A stretch of DNA of 64,000 nt from Candidatus Sulfopaludibacter sp. SbA3 (lineage in GTDB: Bacteria; Acidobacteriota; Vicinamibacteria; Vicinamibacterales; UBA2999): contig CAMDNQ010000004.1 in assembly GCA_945903265.1 (NCBI GenBank), positions 62,001-126,000 of the forward strand, read 5' to 3'. Within the stretch, counting starts at the first letter, position 1. Every line of letters begins with the position of its first letter. A program made the position numbers and the translations under genes. The notes beneath the pieces were generated by a model. The model had not been told where the DNA came from. It saw only the letters and a program-made list of their open reading frames with translations, and searched no databases. Positions 24,339 to 33,029 of the stretch are shown piece after piece.

Positions 24339-25190
24339 ATGCAGCCCCTCTCCTACCTCGATCAGGACTTCCTCAAGAGCGGAGAAGCCCGCCCCCTCCG
24401 GATCCTCGCGGAGTACCTCGACCCGCTGCGGCGATTCAAGGAGCAGAACATCCAGGACACGGTGGTGTTCTTCGGGTCGGCGCGTATCCACAGCCGTGAA
24501 CATGCGGAGGAGGCGCTCGAGCGCCTGATGAAGAAGGTCGTGGGGAAGGGGGATCCGCACGACGACCATCTCGCTCGAGGCCGAAAGGCGGTCGAATGGT
24601 CGCGGTACTACGAGGAGGCGCGCCAGCTCGCGCATCTCCTCACGGACTGGTCGATGCAGCTTCCCGGGCCCACGCATCGCTTCGTCGTCACCTCCGGCGG
24701 CGGTCCCGGCATCATGGAAGCCGCCAACCGCGGCGCGATGGAAGCCGGCGGCAAGACGATGGGGTTCAACATCAAGCTGCCGTTCGAACAGGACGCCAAC
24801 CCCTACATCACGGACGGGCTCCGGTTCGAATTCCATTACTTCTTCATGCGGAAGTTCTGGTTTGCGTACCTGGCGAAGGCGCTGGTGATTTTTCCAGGCG
24901 GGTTCGGGACGCTCGACGAGATGTTCGAGATTCTCACGCTGATGCAGACCGAAAAGCTGGACAAGCGGATCCAGATCATCCTGTACGGCAGCGACTACTG
25001 GGACCCGATCCTGAACCTCGAACCGATGCGCGAGTGGGGAGCGATCGGTCCTGACGATCTGGACCTCGTGCTGCGGACCGACACGCCCGCCGACGCCTTC
25101 GCGCTGCTCACAGCCCACCTGACGGAGCACCACCTCGCGCCGGCGGCGCCGGTGGTGAAGGCGCCGAGCCTCGCCCGCACGCGGTCCTAA
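24339..25190 (+). CDS. LOG-family nucleotide phosphoribohydrolase-like protein
   Basis: The 283-residue protein carries both LOG motifs: SGGGPGIMEAANRGA and the PGGFGTLDEMFE box, with FFMRKFWF between them. Members cleave nucleoside 5'-monophosphates (originally cytokinin ribotides) to free the base; many are still labelled lysine decarboxylases in error. An N-terminal extension of about 80 residues precedes the core, as in the longer LOG class. A TAAACT element ends six bases before the ATG, suggesting a leaderless mRNA. The 3' end overlaps the convergent DUF1343 gene by four bases. Confidence 0.9.
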   Translation: MQPLSYLDQDFLKSGEARPLRILAEYLDPLRRFKEQNIQDTVVFFGSARIHSREHAEEALERLMKKVVGKGDPHDDHLARGRKAVEWSRYYEEARQLAHLLTDWSMQLPGPTHRFVVTSGGGPGIMEAANRGAMEAGGKTMGFNIKLPFEQDANPYITDGLRFEFHYFFMRKFWFAYLAKALVIFPGGFGTLDEMFEILTLMQTEKLDKRIQIILYGSDYWDPILNLEPMREWGAIGPDDLDLVLRTDTPADAFALLTAHLTEHHLAPAAPVVKAPSLARTRS

Positions 25191-26359
25191 TACAGCAGGT
25201 ACTTCTTCCGGATCGTCCCGAAGGCGCGCTCGTCGTCGGACCATCCGGCGGCGATCTCCATTGGAGAGATGTCGGACTCGATCTGCGTCCGCAGGACGTC
25301 CGAGCCAGCAAGGATGTCGATCGGCAGCTTGTCGCGCTCGTATTCGTAGGGCGGCTGCCGCCAGGCGAACCCTGACGGGTGCGCGTGCCGGAACAGCTGA
25401 ATCAGCGCGACCCCCGTCATGACCGGCTTGAACGCCTCCCGATCGAGCACGTGAATCTGGCAGCCCCCGCAGGCACGCTGCGCATGTTTCTGGAAGGTCG
25501 GTTCGAAGACGGCCGGTCGGAAGAACACCCCCGGCAGCTCGAGGCGATTCATCGCCTCGGCAAACCGCTCGGCATCAACGCCCGGCATGCCCACCAGCTC
25601 GAACGGACGCGTTGTCCCGCGGCCTTCAGAGAGGAGCGTCCCCTCAAACAGCACCGTGCCCGGGTACACCACCGCGGTATCGATCGTTGGCATGTTGGGG
25701 GAGGGGATTACCCAGGGGAGCCCGACCTCGTCGCCATAGCGCCCCCGCTCCCAGCGCTCCATCCTGGCGATTTCGACCTGCGCGCCAATGCCGAACTCCT
25801 CGTTGAAGAGCGCCGCCAGCTCGCCGATCGTCATGCCGTGCCGCATCGGAATCGGAAACTGTCCGACGAACGACTCGAAGCCGGGCGCCAGCAGCGCCCC
25901 CTCGACCTCGACGCCGCCAATGGGATTGGGCCGGTCGCACACGACGACCGGGATCCGGTGCCGCGCCGCGGCGCGCAGGCAGTTGGCCATCGTGTAGATG
26001 TAGGTATAGATGCGCGCGCCGATGTCCTGCAGGTCGATGACCAGCAGGTCGACGGTTCGCAGCATGTCGGCCGTCGGTTCACGCGTTTCGCTGTACAGCG
26101 AGTACACCGGGACGCTGCGGGTCGCATCCTCGCCGTGAGGCGTCTCCACCATGTTGTCCTGCACGTCCGACCGGAATCCGTGCTGCGGGCCGAAGATCGC
26201 GCCGAGGCGAACGCCGTCGGCGGCCGTCAGCCGGTCGACCACGTGGCGGAACTGACGATCGACTGAGGCATGGTTGCAGACGACGCCCACGCGGGCACCG
26301 CGCAGGCGATTCGAGGCGATCAGCACGTCGGATCCGAGGCGAACGGCGTCGAGAGACAT
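25187..26359 (-). CDS. DUF1343/NamZ-like exo-N-acetylmuramidase
   Basis: The 390-residue protein matches DUF1343: VGVVCNHASVDRQF, FGPQHGFRSDVQDNM, DLQDIGARIYTYIYTM, DRPNPIGG, SPNMPTIDTAVVYPG and EGTLLSEGRGTTRPFE. Characterised members (NamZ) release terminal N-acetylmuramic acid from peptidoglycan fragments. No signal peptide is visible with this start. ATG 26359 is chosen because a TAAACT element lies eight bases upstream; the in-frame ATG at 26401 would add 14 residues and overlap the divergent neighbour. A role in cell-wall recycling or scavenging is likely. Confidence 0.88.
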   Translation of the reverse strand: MSLDAVRLGSDVLIASNRLRGARVGVVCNHASVDRQFRHVVDRLTAADGVRLGAIFGPQHGFRSDVQDNMVETPHGEDATRSVPVYSLYSETREPTADMLRTVDLLVIDLQDIGARIYTYIYTMANCLRAAARHRIPVVVCDRPNPIGGVEVEGALLAPGFESFVGQFPIPMRHGMTIGELAALFNEEFGIGAQVEIARMERWERGRYGDEVGLPWVIPSPNMPTIDTAVVYPGTVLFEGTLLSEGRGTTRPFELVGMPGVDAERFAEAMNRLELPGVFFRPAVFEPTFQKHAQRACGGCQIHVLDREAFKPVMTGVALIQLFRHAHPSGFAWRQPPYEYERDKLPIDILAGSDVLRTQIESDISPMEIAAGWSDDERAFGTIRKKYLLY

Positions 26360-26399
26360 TTCCTTAAAGTTTATTCGCGCATACGCCGATACCGCCGAC

Positions 26400-26795
26400 A
26401 TGCTTCACTCCAGCCGGACGGCTGGGCGGCTTCTGGCCGCCCTGCTCCTGCTGTGCGCCGTTCCCGCCGGAGCCGCCGCCCAGGAGCCCAATCTGCGCCT
26501 GCCCACGATGGCGGCGAGTGCCGCCGCGGCGGCGGATTGGGCATCTACCTATCACGCGCTCAAGTTCTACAGGGTGCGCGAGGTCAACCCGCTCCTGCGT
26601 CCCCTCGATTCGAAGCCCGGCTCGATGATCACCCTTGGCGGACTCATTGACGCCGGTGGATTCAGCGTCTGGAACGTGACGGTGGGCCGGAACCACCCCC
26701 GTGTCGCGGCGGCCGGCCTCTGGGGCATGGCTGCGTTCCGCACCTACCTCGCCATCCACAACTTGAGAAACACACGGAAGGCGGAACGCCGATAG
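26400..26795 (+). CDS. Small secreted or membrane protein of unknown function
   Basis: The 131-residue protein starts MLHSSRTAGRLLAALLLLCAV and has a cleavage site near AGAAAQEP, so it is exported. The mature part has one or two weakly hydrophobic stretches (SMITLGGLIDAGGFSVW, VAAAGLWGMAAFRTYLAI) and a WAS-TYHALK motif; it may be anchored in the inner membrane. No family is recognised. It is divergent from the DUF1343 gene, with about 40 bases between starts. Confidence 0.65.
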   Translation: MLHSSRTAGRLLAALLLLCAVPAGAAAQEPNLRLPTMAASAAAAADWASTYHALKFYRVREVNPLLRPLDSKPGSMITLGGLIDAGGFSVWNVTVGRNHPRVAAAGLWGMAAFRTYLAIHNLRNTRKAERR

Positions 26796-26809
26796 AATAA
26801 GCGGCACAT

Positions 26810-27037
26810 TTGCCCGCCCTCTCCGAGCCTCGACCTGTTGCCACCCTGTGGCAGCTTGCATGGGACGACGACCGTTTGTCCTGCACCGTGTACCGCAACA
26901 CCGACGGCCTCCAGCTGCGGCTCGAGTCGCCGACCGCCATCATCCTGAGCGAACCGTTTGAACTGCAGCCGCGCGTCCTCGCCAGAATGCAGGCGCTTCG
27001 CGCATCACTGAAGCGCCGCGGCTGGCGCGATTCCTGA
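26810..27037 (+). CDS. Small conserved-looking cytoplasmic protein
   Basis: The 75-residue product contains LWQLAWDDDRLSCTVYRNTDGLQLRLES (shown here as adjoining blocks LWQLAWDDDRL, SCTVYRNTDG, LQLRLES) and ends with a basic helix LKRRGWRDS. It begins with TTG at 26810, 14 bases after the previous gene and five before panE. The regular beta pattern and conserved-looking Trp/Asp/Tyr residues favour a true gene. Function is unknown. Confidence 0.55.
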   Translation: MPALSEPRPVATLWQLAWDDDRLSCTVYRNTDGLQLRLESPTAIILSEPFELQPRVLARMQALRASLKRRGWRDS

Positions 27038-27042
27038 CCTGA

Positions 27043-27966
27043 ATGAAGATTGCGATTATGGGGTCCGGCGGCCTGGGCGGCCTCTATGGCGCCCGCCTGG
27101 CCAGCGCCGGCTGCGACGTCTCGTTTGTGGCGCGTGGCTCGCATCTCGCGGCCATCCGCAAGGACGGCCTGACGGTGGAGAGCGACGCCTACGGCACGCT
27201 CAACCTGAAGGATGTCAGCGTGACCGACGACCCCGCCACGATTGGCGTCGTCGACTACGTGCTGCTGGCGGTGAAGCTGTGGGACACCGACGCGGCCGCG
27301 AAGGCCATTGCGCCGCTCATCGGTCCTTCCACTGCCGTCCTCTCGCTCCAGAACGGCGTCATCAAGGACGACATCCTGCGCCGCGCGCTGGGGGACGCTC
27401 CGGTGATGGGCGCGGTTGCCTACGTGGCAACCAACATCGACCGTCCCGGCGTCATCAAGCAGACGGGGCCGATGCAGCGATTCATCTTCGGCGAATACGA
27501 CGGCCAGCGGTCGCCGCGGGCCGAGCGGCTGCTCGAGCCGCTTCTTCGCTCGGGCATCCAGGCTGAATTGTCCGACGACATCCGCCGCACGTTGTGGGAG
27601 AAGTACGTGTTTCTGGTCGGCCTCTCCGGCACGACCGCCACGATGCGTTCCACGATCGGACCGATCCGGGAGAATCCTCAGACGCGCGCATTCCTGCACG
27701 ACGTGATGAAGGAGACGGTCGCGGTCGGCCGCGCGCACAAGGTGAATCTGCCCGCCGACTACGCAGACCAGCGGCTCGCCTTCGTCGATACGGTGCCGGC
27801 CGCGATGACCTCGTCGATGCATCACGACCTCGATAGAGGGAACAAGCTCGAAGTGGCGTGGCTCGCTGGCGGCGTCGTGCAGCTTGGCAGGGCGGTGAAC
27901 GTGCCGACTCCGGCCAATCGCGCGGTGTGGGACATGCTGGCGCTTCACGCGAATGGCCGTCCGTGA
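27043..27966 (+). CDS. panE: PanE/ApbA-type 2-dehydropantoate 2-reductase-like protein
   Basis: The 307-residue protein has the N-terminal Rossmann motif IMGSGGLGGLYGARLASAG (NADPH binding) and the family signature LLAVKLWDTDAAAKAI, with LQNGV. The C-terminal helical domain carries the active-site Lys region LWEKYVFLVGLSG and the conserved HHDLDRGNKLEVAWL. PanE reduces ketopantoate in pantothenate synthesis; relatives act on other 2-oxo acids. No panB or panC lies nearby, so pathway assignment is uncertain. The next gene starts 14 bases before its stop. Confidence 0.85.
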   Translation: MKIAIMGSGGLGGLYGARLASAGCDVSFVARGSHLAAIRKDGLTVESDAYGTLNLKDVSVTDDPATIGVVDYVLLAVKLWDTDAAAKAIAPLIGPSTAVLSLQNGVIKDDILRRALGDAPVMGAVAYVATNIDRPGVIKQTGPMQRFIFGEYDGQRSPRAERLLEPLLRSGIQAELSDDIRRTLWEKYVFLVGLSGTTATMRSTIGPIRENPQTRAFLHDVMKETVAVGRAHKVNLPADYADQRLAFVDTVPAAMTSSMHHDLDRGNKLEVAWLAGGVVQLGRAVNVPTPANRAVWDMLALHANGRP

Positions 27967-29053
27967 TTTTCCGCGCCTGACGATCCGCGCGATTCGCGCG
28001 ACGCCCGTGCTCGTCCCGATGCGGTTCGCGCTGGGCACGAGCGCGGCCACCGTGCGCGAGGCGCCGCTTCTGCTGGTCGATCTCGAGACGCACGAAGGCG
28101 TCACGGGCCGCGCCTATCAGTTCTGCTATCGCGCCGCCGCCGCGCCTGCCATCACCACGTTTCTCGCGGACATCGTCGCGGCGGTTGCCGGCCAGCCGAT
28201 GCTGCCGGCCGACATCTGGGCGCGGCTCTCGAAGCGCTACACTCTGATTGGCGTCCAGGGCAATGTCCGGATGGCGATGGCGATGGTGGACGTCGCCGCA
28301 TGGGATGCGCTCTCGCGCGCGGCGGGTCTGCCGCTCGCGCGTTTCCTCGGCGCGGAACCGCGCCCGATACGCGCCTACAACAGCAACGGTCTTGGACTGA
28401 TGGAACCTGCGGCACTGGGCGACGAGGCCGAGAAGCTGCTGGAGGGCGGGTTCCGTGCCGTAAAGCTGCGCCTGGGATATCCCACACTCGAAGGCGACGT
28501 CGCCGCGGTCCGCGCGGTACGCAAGCGCATCACGGACACCATCGCCGTGATGGTGGACTACAACCAGGCACTAACGGTGGCCGAGGCGATCCGCCGCGCG
28601 AAGGCGCTCGATGACGAGGGCGTGTTCTGGATTGAAGAACCGATCCGGCACGATGACTTTGCCGGATGCGCCGACGTGGCGGCCGCAGCCGTGACGCCCG
28701 TGCAGATTGGCGAAAATTTCTCGCAGGTCTACGACATGGAGAAGGCCCTCGCTGCGCGGGCGTGCGATCTGGTCATGCCCGATCTCGAGCGGATCGGCGG
28801 CGTCTCCGGGTGGCAGCGTGCCAGTGCGCTGGCGGCTGATGCCGGCCTGCCGATGTCGTCTCATCTGTATCCTGAGGTGAGCGCCCACCTGCTCTCCGCG
28901 ACCCCGACCGCCGACTGGCTGGAATACGTCGACTGGATGCATCCCCTGCTGACTGAACCGCTGAGAATCGTTGACGGCCACGCCGTGCCGTCTGGCGCCC
29001 CTGGCGCCGGCCTCTCGTGGGACGACGATGCCGTCCGGGCACACCGAGCGTGA
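27953..29053 (+). CDS. Mandelate-racemase-like enolase-superfamily enzyme
   Basis: The 366-residue protein aligns by eye with Pseudomonas putida mandelate racemase over most of its length: GYPTLEGD, VMVDYNQAL (Asp ligand), FWIEEPI and IGENF (Glu ligands), MPDLERIGGVSGW (Asp), SSHLYPE (catalytic His) and WLEYVDW (Glu). The first catalytic motif reads VKLRLG, so the Lys that acts as second base in KxK is Arg here. The His-Asp dyad is intact. It may be a dehydratase or epimerase for a hydroxy acid rather than a two-base racemase. It overlaps the panE-like gene by 14 bases. Confidence 0.88.
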   Translation: MAVRDFPRLTIRAIRATPVLVPMRFALGTSAATVREAPLLLVDLETHEGVTGRAYQFCYRAAAAPAITTFLADIVAAVAGQPMLPADIWARLSKRYTLIGVQGNVRMAMAMVDVAAWDALSRAAGLPLARFLGAEPRPIRAYNSNGLGLMEPAALGDEAEKLLEGGFRAVKLRLGYPTLEGDVAAVRAVRKRITDTIAVMVDYNQALTVAEAIRRAKALDDEGVFWIEEPIRHDDFAGCADVAAAAVTPVQIGENFSQVYDMEKALAARACDLVMPDLERIGGVSGWQRASALAADAGLPMSSHLYPEVSAHLLSATPTADWLEYVDWMHPLLTEPLRIVDGHAVPSGAPGAGLSWDDDAVRAHRA

Positions 29054-29066
29054 TATAGATCCCGCA

Positions 29067-30470
29067 ATGCGCTGGCGTCGAGCGAGCTGTCTTGCGCTGC
29101 TGGTAACCGCGTCCGTAGCGGCCCAGGCGCCCAACGATCCATTCCCCACCCCGATTCAGGCGACCGAGGGCGTCGTTCGCGTCCGCGTCCGCGAATTCGC
29201 GTCGGTTCCAGACGTCGGCAGCGAAGCCGCCAGGATCATGCTGCTCGTCGACGAGCCTGGAACCAAGCGGATGTTCGTCAACGACATGCGCGGCCCGCTC
29301 TATACCGTCAGCTACGACGGCGCGACGGTGCGGCCGTACATCGATATCAACGCGGGGCAGTGGGGTGTCGGTATCCAGTCGACGGGTCGTGAACGCGGCG
29401 TCCAGAGCTTTGCGATGCACCCGCAGTTCGGACAGACCGGCACTCCCGGCTACGGCAAGTTCTATACGTGGTCCGACACCACCAACACGACGCCCACTCC
29501 GGATTTCCAGCCGGGCGGCGGCAATAATACACACGACACCGTCCTGCTGGAGTGGACGGCGAAGAATCCCGCGGCGGCCGCGTACGACGGCGGCGCTCCA
29601 CGCGAGCTGTTGCGTCTCGAGCAGCCGTTCCCGAATCACAACGGCGGCCACATCAGCTTTCATCCGTTCGCCCAGTCCGGCTCCCCCGAGTTCGGCCTCC
29701 TGTATGTGGGCATTGCCGACGGCGGCAGCGGCGGCGATCCGCTGAACCTCGCGCAGAATCTTGCCTCGCCGTTCGGAAAGATCTTTCGCATCGACCCGCT
29801 CGGATCGAACAGCGCCAACAAGAAGTACGGCATCCCGAAGCAGAATCCGTTCGCGGGCCGGCAGGGCCTCCTTGGCGAGATCTACGTCTATGGCGTGCGC
29901 AACCCGCAGCGGTTCGGCTGGGATCCACGCAACAACAATCTTTTTGTCGCCGACATCGGCCAGGACATCGTCGAGGAGCTGAGTCCAGCGCCCGCCGGTG
30001 CGAATCTCGGCTGGAACAAGTGGGAAGGCAGCTTCGGGTTCATCAGCCGGCAGGAAGTCGACCTGAAGAGACGCCGGTCGGATCCGACCGTGACGTATCC
30101 GGTCGCTGAATACGCCCAGCTCGATCCGCTGCTGCAGGTCCAGGTCGCCATTACCGGCGTGCATGTCTACCGGAGCAATGCCATTCCGCAGCTGGCCAAT
30201 CTGCTGCTGTTTGGGGACTTCCCGAGCGGCGAAATCTTCTACGTCCCGGCCGACAAATTGCCTGCGGGCGGCCAGGACGGCATCCGCCGGGTGCTGCTGA
30301 ACGACGCCGGTGAATCAAAGACGTTCCTGCAGTTGATTCGCGACAAGAATACACAGCAGCGAAAAACGCCGACGACGCGCGCGGACCTGCGCTTTGGCGC
30401 GGGCCCGAACGGGCAGGTGTTCCTGCTTAACAAGCATGACGGGACGATCCGGCTGCTGATTCCCAACTAA
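29067..30470 (+). CDS. Secreted PQQ-type sugar dehydrogenase (glucose/sorbosone dehydrogenase family)
   Basis: The 467-residue protein has a signal peptide (MRWRRASCLALLVTAS, cleavage near SVAAQA) and a six-bladed propeller pattern typical of soluble PQQ glucose dehydrogenase relatives. Conserved segments include FPNHNGGHISFHP, which holds the catalytic-site His, VGIADGGSGGDP, VYGVRNPQRFGWDP and LFVADIGQDIVEE. Such enzymes oxidise aldoses in the periplasm with PQQ. The ATG lies seven bases after TATAGA (29054-29059), suggesting a leaderless mRNA. Actual PQQ binding cannot be proved from sequence alone. Confidence 0.87.
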   Translation: MRWRRASCLALLVTASVAAQAPNDPFPTPIQATEGVVRVRVREFASVPDVGSEAARIMLLVDEPGTKRMFVNDMRGPLYTVSYDGATVRPYIDINAGQWGVGIQSTGRERGVQSFAMHPQFGQTGTPGYGKFYTWSDTTNTTPTPDFQPGGGNNTHDTVLLEWTAKNPAAAAYDGGAPRELLRLEQPFPNHNGGHISFHPFAQSGSPEFGLLYVGIADGGSGGDPLNLAQNLASPFGKIFRIDPLGSNSANKKYGIPKQNPFAGRQGLLGEIYVYGVRNPQRFGWDPRNNNLFVADIGQDIVEELSPAPAGANLGWNKWEGSFGFISRQEVDLKRRRSDPTVTYPVAEYAQLDPLLQVQVAITGVHVYRSNAIPQLANLLLFGDFPSGEIFYVPADKLPAGGQDGIRRVLLNDAGESKTFLQLIRDKNTQQRKTPTTRADLRFGAGPNGQVFLLNKHDGTIRLLIPN

Positions 30471-30482
30471 GTTTGGACTGCG

Positions 30483-30536
30483 ACGGCCGGCTTCAGCCGG
30501 CCCGACACAATGTGGAGGCCGGCTGTAGCCGGCCGT
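30483..30536. repeat. REPIN-like doublet of GC-rich palindromes
   Basis: Two REP-like elements face each other. Around GCCGGCTTCAGCCGGC (30486-30501) and GCCGGCTGTAGCCGGC, the outer 20 bases of each side are inverted copies with one mismatch, separated by about 14 bases. It lies between a stop codon and the next start. No RAYT transposase is in the window. Confidence 0.6.
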
Positions 30537-30548
30537 GGAGGAAGCGCG

Positions 30549-31832
30549 ATGCAGATTAGATTGGCAACCACGACACTTTTACTGGCGAGCACGCTCGTGA
30601 TGGCCTGCGGCCAGGCTGAGCCACAGCAGCCGCCGGCTGGCGCCGGCGCCACGGCATTCGAGGGCGCCCGCGTGATCGTCGGTGACGGCAGCGATCCAAT
30701 CGAGAACGCCACCATCATCGTGCGCGATGGACGCATCGAGCAGGTGGGCGCAGGCGTGGCGGTGCCCGAGGGCGCTACGCGCGTCAGCCTGGCCGGCAAG
30801 ACGGTGATGCCGGGGATCGTCGATGCGCACGTGCACCTGCGCTCCCAGATGCGCGACCAGCTGGTCGAGGATCTGCAGCGCCGGGCGTACTACGGCGTCG
30901 TTGCGGCGCAGAGCATGGGACAGGACCAGGGCGATGTCCCGTATCAGGTGCGCACGGAGAGCACGACGATGCCGAATGCGGCGCGGTTCCAGACTGCGGG
31001 CCGCGGCATCACGATGCCGGAGCCCGGGCGGACCGAGGTGCCCATCTGGGTCTCGACCGAAGCGGAGGCACGGGCGGCGGTGCAGGACAACGCCAAGCGC
31101 AAGGTCGACATCATCAAGATCTGGGTGGACGATCGCGACAACAAGTTCAAGAAGCTCACGCCCGAGCTGTACGGCGCGATCATCGACGAAGCGCACAAGA
31201 ACGGCCTGCGCGTGACCGCTCACATTTTTGAGTTGGAAGACGCGAAGGGGCTGCTCAAGGCTGGTCTTGACGCATTCGCGCACGGCGTCCGGGACCGCGA
31301 CATCGACGAGGAGTTTGTGGCCATGTACAAGGCACGGCCGGAGGTCATCCTGGTGCCGAACCTGCCGGGCCGCGGCGTCAAGACGGATCTCAGCTGGGTC
31401 AGCGAGACAGTGCCCGCCGGCGAGGTCGAAAAGCTCCAGGCCGCCAATGCCAAGGACGACCCGGAGGCCCAGAAGGCGTTCGGCATCCAGGCTCGTAACC
31501 TCGCGAAGCTGAATAGTCTGGGCGTCAAGATTGCGATGGGCACCGACGGCAACACGCCGTACGGCCCCCACGTCGAGATGGCGGACATGGTGGCCGCCGG
31601 CATGACGCCTCACCAGGTGATCGTCGCCGCGACACGGAACTCCGCCGAAGTGATGAAGCTGACCGATCTCGGGACGGTGGCCGCCGGCAAGAGCGCGGAC
31701 TTCGTCGTGCTCGACGCGAACCCGCTCGATGACATCACCAATACCCGTCGCATCAATGCCGTGTATATCCGTGGAGCTGCGGTCGACCGCGCAGCCCTGC
31801 GCACGCGGTTCAGCGGCCAGGCAACCGAGTGA
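30549..31832 (+). CDS. Lipoprotein amidohydrolase
   Basis: The 427-residue protein starts with a lipobox signal (LASTLVMAC, Cys at about residue 21), so it is a lipid-anchored periplasmic protein. The amidohydrolase core shows VMPGIVDAHVHL (HxH metal ligands), the Lys region VDIIKIWVDD, VTAHIFE and DAFAHGVRD (His ligands), and AMGTDGNTPYG with the catalytic Asp. It resembles imidazolonepropionase/prolidase-like secreted amidohydrolases common in acidobacteria. Substrate is unknown. The histone-like gene follows after 15 bases. Confidence 0.9.
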   Translation: MQIRLATTTLLLASTLVMACGQAEPQQPPAGAGATAFEGARVIVGDGSDPIENATIIVRDGRIEQVGAGVAVPEGATRVSLAGKTVMPGIVDAHVHLRSQMRDQLVEDLQRRAYYGVVAAQSMGQDQGDVPYQVRTESTTMPNAARFQTAGRGITMPEPGRTEVPIWVSTEAEARAAVQDNAKRKVDIIKIWVDDRDNKFKKLTPELYGAIIDEAHKNGLRVTAHIFELEDAKGLLKAGLDAFAHGVRDRDIDEEFVAMYKARPEVILVPNLPGRGVKTDLSWVSETVPAGEVEKLQAANAKDDPEAQKAFGIQARNLAKLNSLGVKIAMGTDGNTPYGPHVEMADMVAAGMTPHQVIVAATRNSAEVMKLTDLGTVAAGKSADFVVLDANPLDDITNTRRINAVYIRGAAVDRAALRTRFSGQATE

Positions 31833-31847
31833 CCGGAGGAGTCGACC

Positions 31848-32387
31848 ATGAGTAAGAAACGCGCAGCGAAGAAGCGGACGGTCGCGCGGAAGGCCGCGCC
31901 GAAGGCCTCGCGGAAGGCCTCGAAAGCAGCACGCCGGGCCGCGCCGAAACGGCGTCCGGCGAAAGCGGCAAAGAAGACGGCGCGGAAGACCGCAGGCAAG
32001 ACCGCCCGGACGACAGCCCGAACGTCTGCTCGAAAACCATCCCGAAAGCCATCCCGAAAGGCAGCCCCGCGCGCCAAGAAGGCTGTCGCGCGGAAGGTGA
32101 CCGGCCGTAAGACTGCCGCAAAAATCGCCCGCAAGACGGCGAGAAAAGCGGCCCCGCGAGCCAGAAAGACTCCCGTTCTCTTCTCCGCAGCGGGAACGCG
32201 CGCATCACGCCGTGAGGCGCCCGTGCCTGCGCCCGCAGCCGCTCCCGAAGTGCCGTCGGCGCCGTCGTCGGGCAACTTGTGGGCGGAATCGCCCGAGGCC
32301 CTCCACCTCCCGGCTGACGATCTGGATGATACGGACGACATCGATGTCGAATTGCCGGATTTCGGGGATGACGACGAGGAGCCGTAG
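31848..32387 (+). CDS. Histone-H1-like basic protein with acidic tail
   Basis: The 179-residue protein is mostly Lys, Arg and Ala for its first 110 residues, in AAKK/KTARK/KPSRK repeats like the C-terminal tail of histone H1 and bacterial Hc1/AlgP-type proteins. The last 35 residues are strongly acidic (DDLDDTDDIDVELPDFGDDDEE). The basic part should bind DNA non-specifically; the acidic tail may regulate that. GGAGGAG precedes the ATG at good spacing. There is no globular winged-helix domain. Confidence 0.8.
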   Translation: MSKKRAAKKRTVARKAAPKASRKASKAARRAAPKRRPAKAAKKTARKTAGKTARTTARTSARKPSRKPSRKAAPRAKKAVARKVTGRKTAAKIARKTARKAAPRARKTPVLFSAAGTRASRREAPVPAPAAAPEVPSAPSSGNLWAESPEALHLPADDLDDTDDIDVELPDFGDDDEEP

Positions 32388-33027
32388 CGTGGGCGCGCGT
32401 GTCTCCGTGGTCCTGGCGGCCGGCGTGGTCTCGGTCGCGCTGACAGCGGCAGGCCTGCACGCACAGACGGCTGGAGCTGGCGTTGGCGCCGCGCAGGGGG
32501 CATCGGCGGCCGTGGCCGCCGCGGCGGCGGTCAAGCCGGCGCCGCCCGCAACGCTCGCCAAGGCGGCGATTTCACCTGACGCCACCAAGCGCTCACGCGT
32601 GATCGAAGTCAACGCCGAGATCGCCATGCAGCTCATTCAGGAGTGCATCGCCTTTTCACGCTCGCTCAATCCGAACGGCGGCGCGACGGTTGTCGTCCTC
32701 GGTGTGTCGGGCAACATCGTCGCGTCAATGCGGACCGACGGGCAGATCCCGAACAACTATGACTCCGCCCTCGGGAAGGCGAAGACCGCGCTCTACATGC
32801 GGCAGCCCACCCGAGTCGTGTCCAACCGCTGGGGCGCGCCGGAGCCGTATCTCGCCCGTGCTCCCCTCGACCTGTATATCGTCGAAGGTGGTTATCCGAT
32901 CATCGTCGAGGACCTGCTCATCGGCTCGATTGGCGTGGGCGGAGCAAGCGGTGACGAACAGTGCGGATGGGTCGCGCTGACGAAGGTGCTCGGCCCGCAG
33001 CCGCCGATTCAGGCTCCGGCGCGTTAA
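32368..33027 (+). CDS. Secreted GlcG/HbpS-family protein
   Basis: The 219-residue protein begins MTTRSRSVGARVSVVLAAG with a signal peptide ending near LHAQ, and its C-terminal 140 residues have the GlcG/HbpS (DUF336) fold pattern: VVVLGVSGNIVASMRTDG, SALGKAKTAL, GYPIIVEDLLIGSIGVGGASGDEQ. HbpS binds haem extracellularly in Streptomyces; GlcG has no fixed function. ATG 32368 is preferred over GTG 32389 because it supplies a positively charged signal-peptide start. It overlaps the histone-like gene by 20 bases. Confidence 0.82.
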   Translation: MTTRSRSVGARVSVVLAAGVVSVALTAAGLHAQTAGAGVGAAQGASAAVAAAAAVKPAPPATLAKAAISPDATKRSRVIEVNAEIAMQLIQECIAFSRSLNPNGGATVVVLGVSGNIVASMRTDGQIPNNYDSALGKAKTALYMRQPTRVVSNRWGAPEPYLARAPLDLYIVEGGYPIIVEDLLIGSIGVGGASGDEQCGWVALTKVLGPQPPIQAPAR

Positions 33028-33029
33028 TC

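Noticed and set aside
26662-28104. 480-residue minus-strand open frame opposite the PanE-like gene
   Set aside because: Shadow of the Rossmann-fold gene on the plus strand; no motif or start signal.
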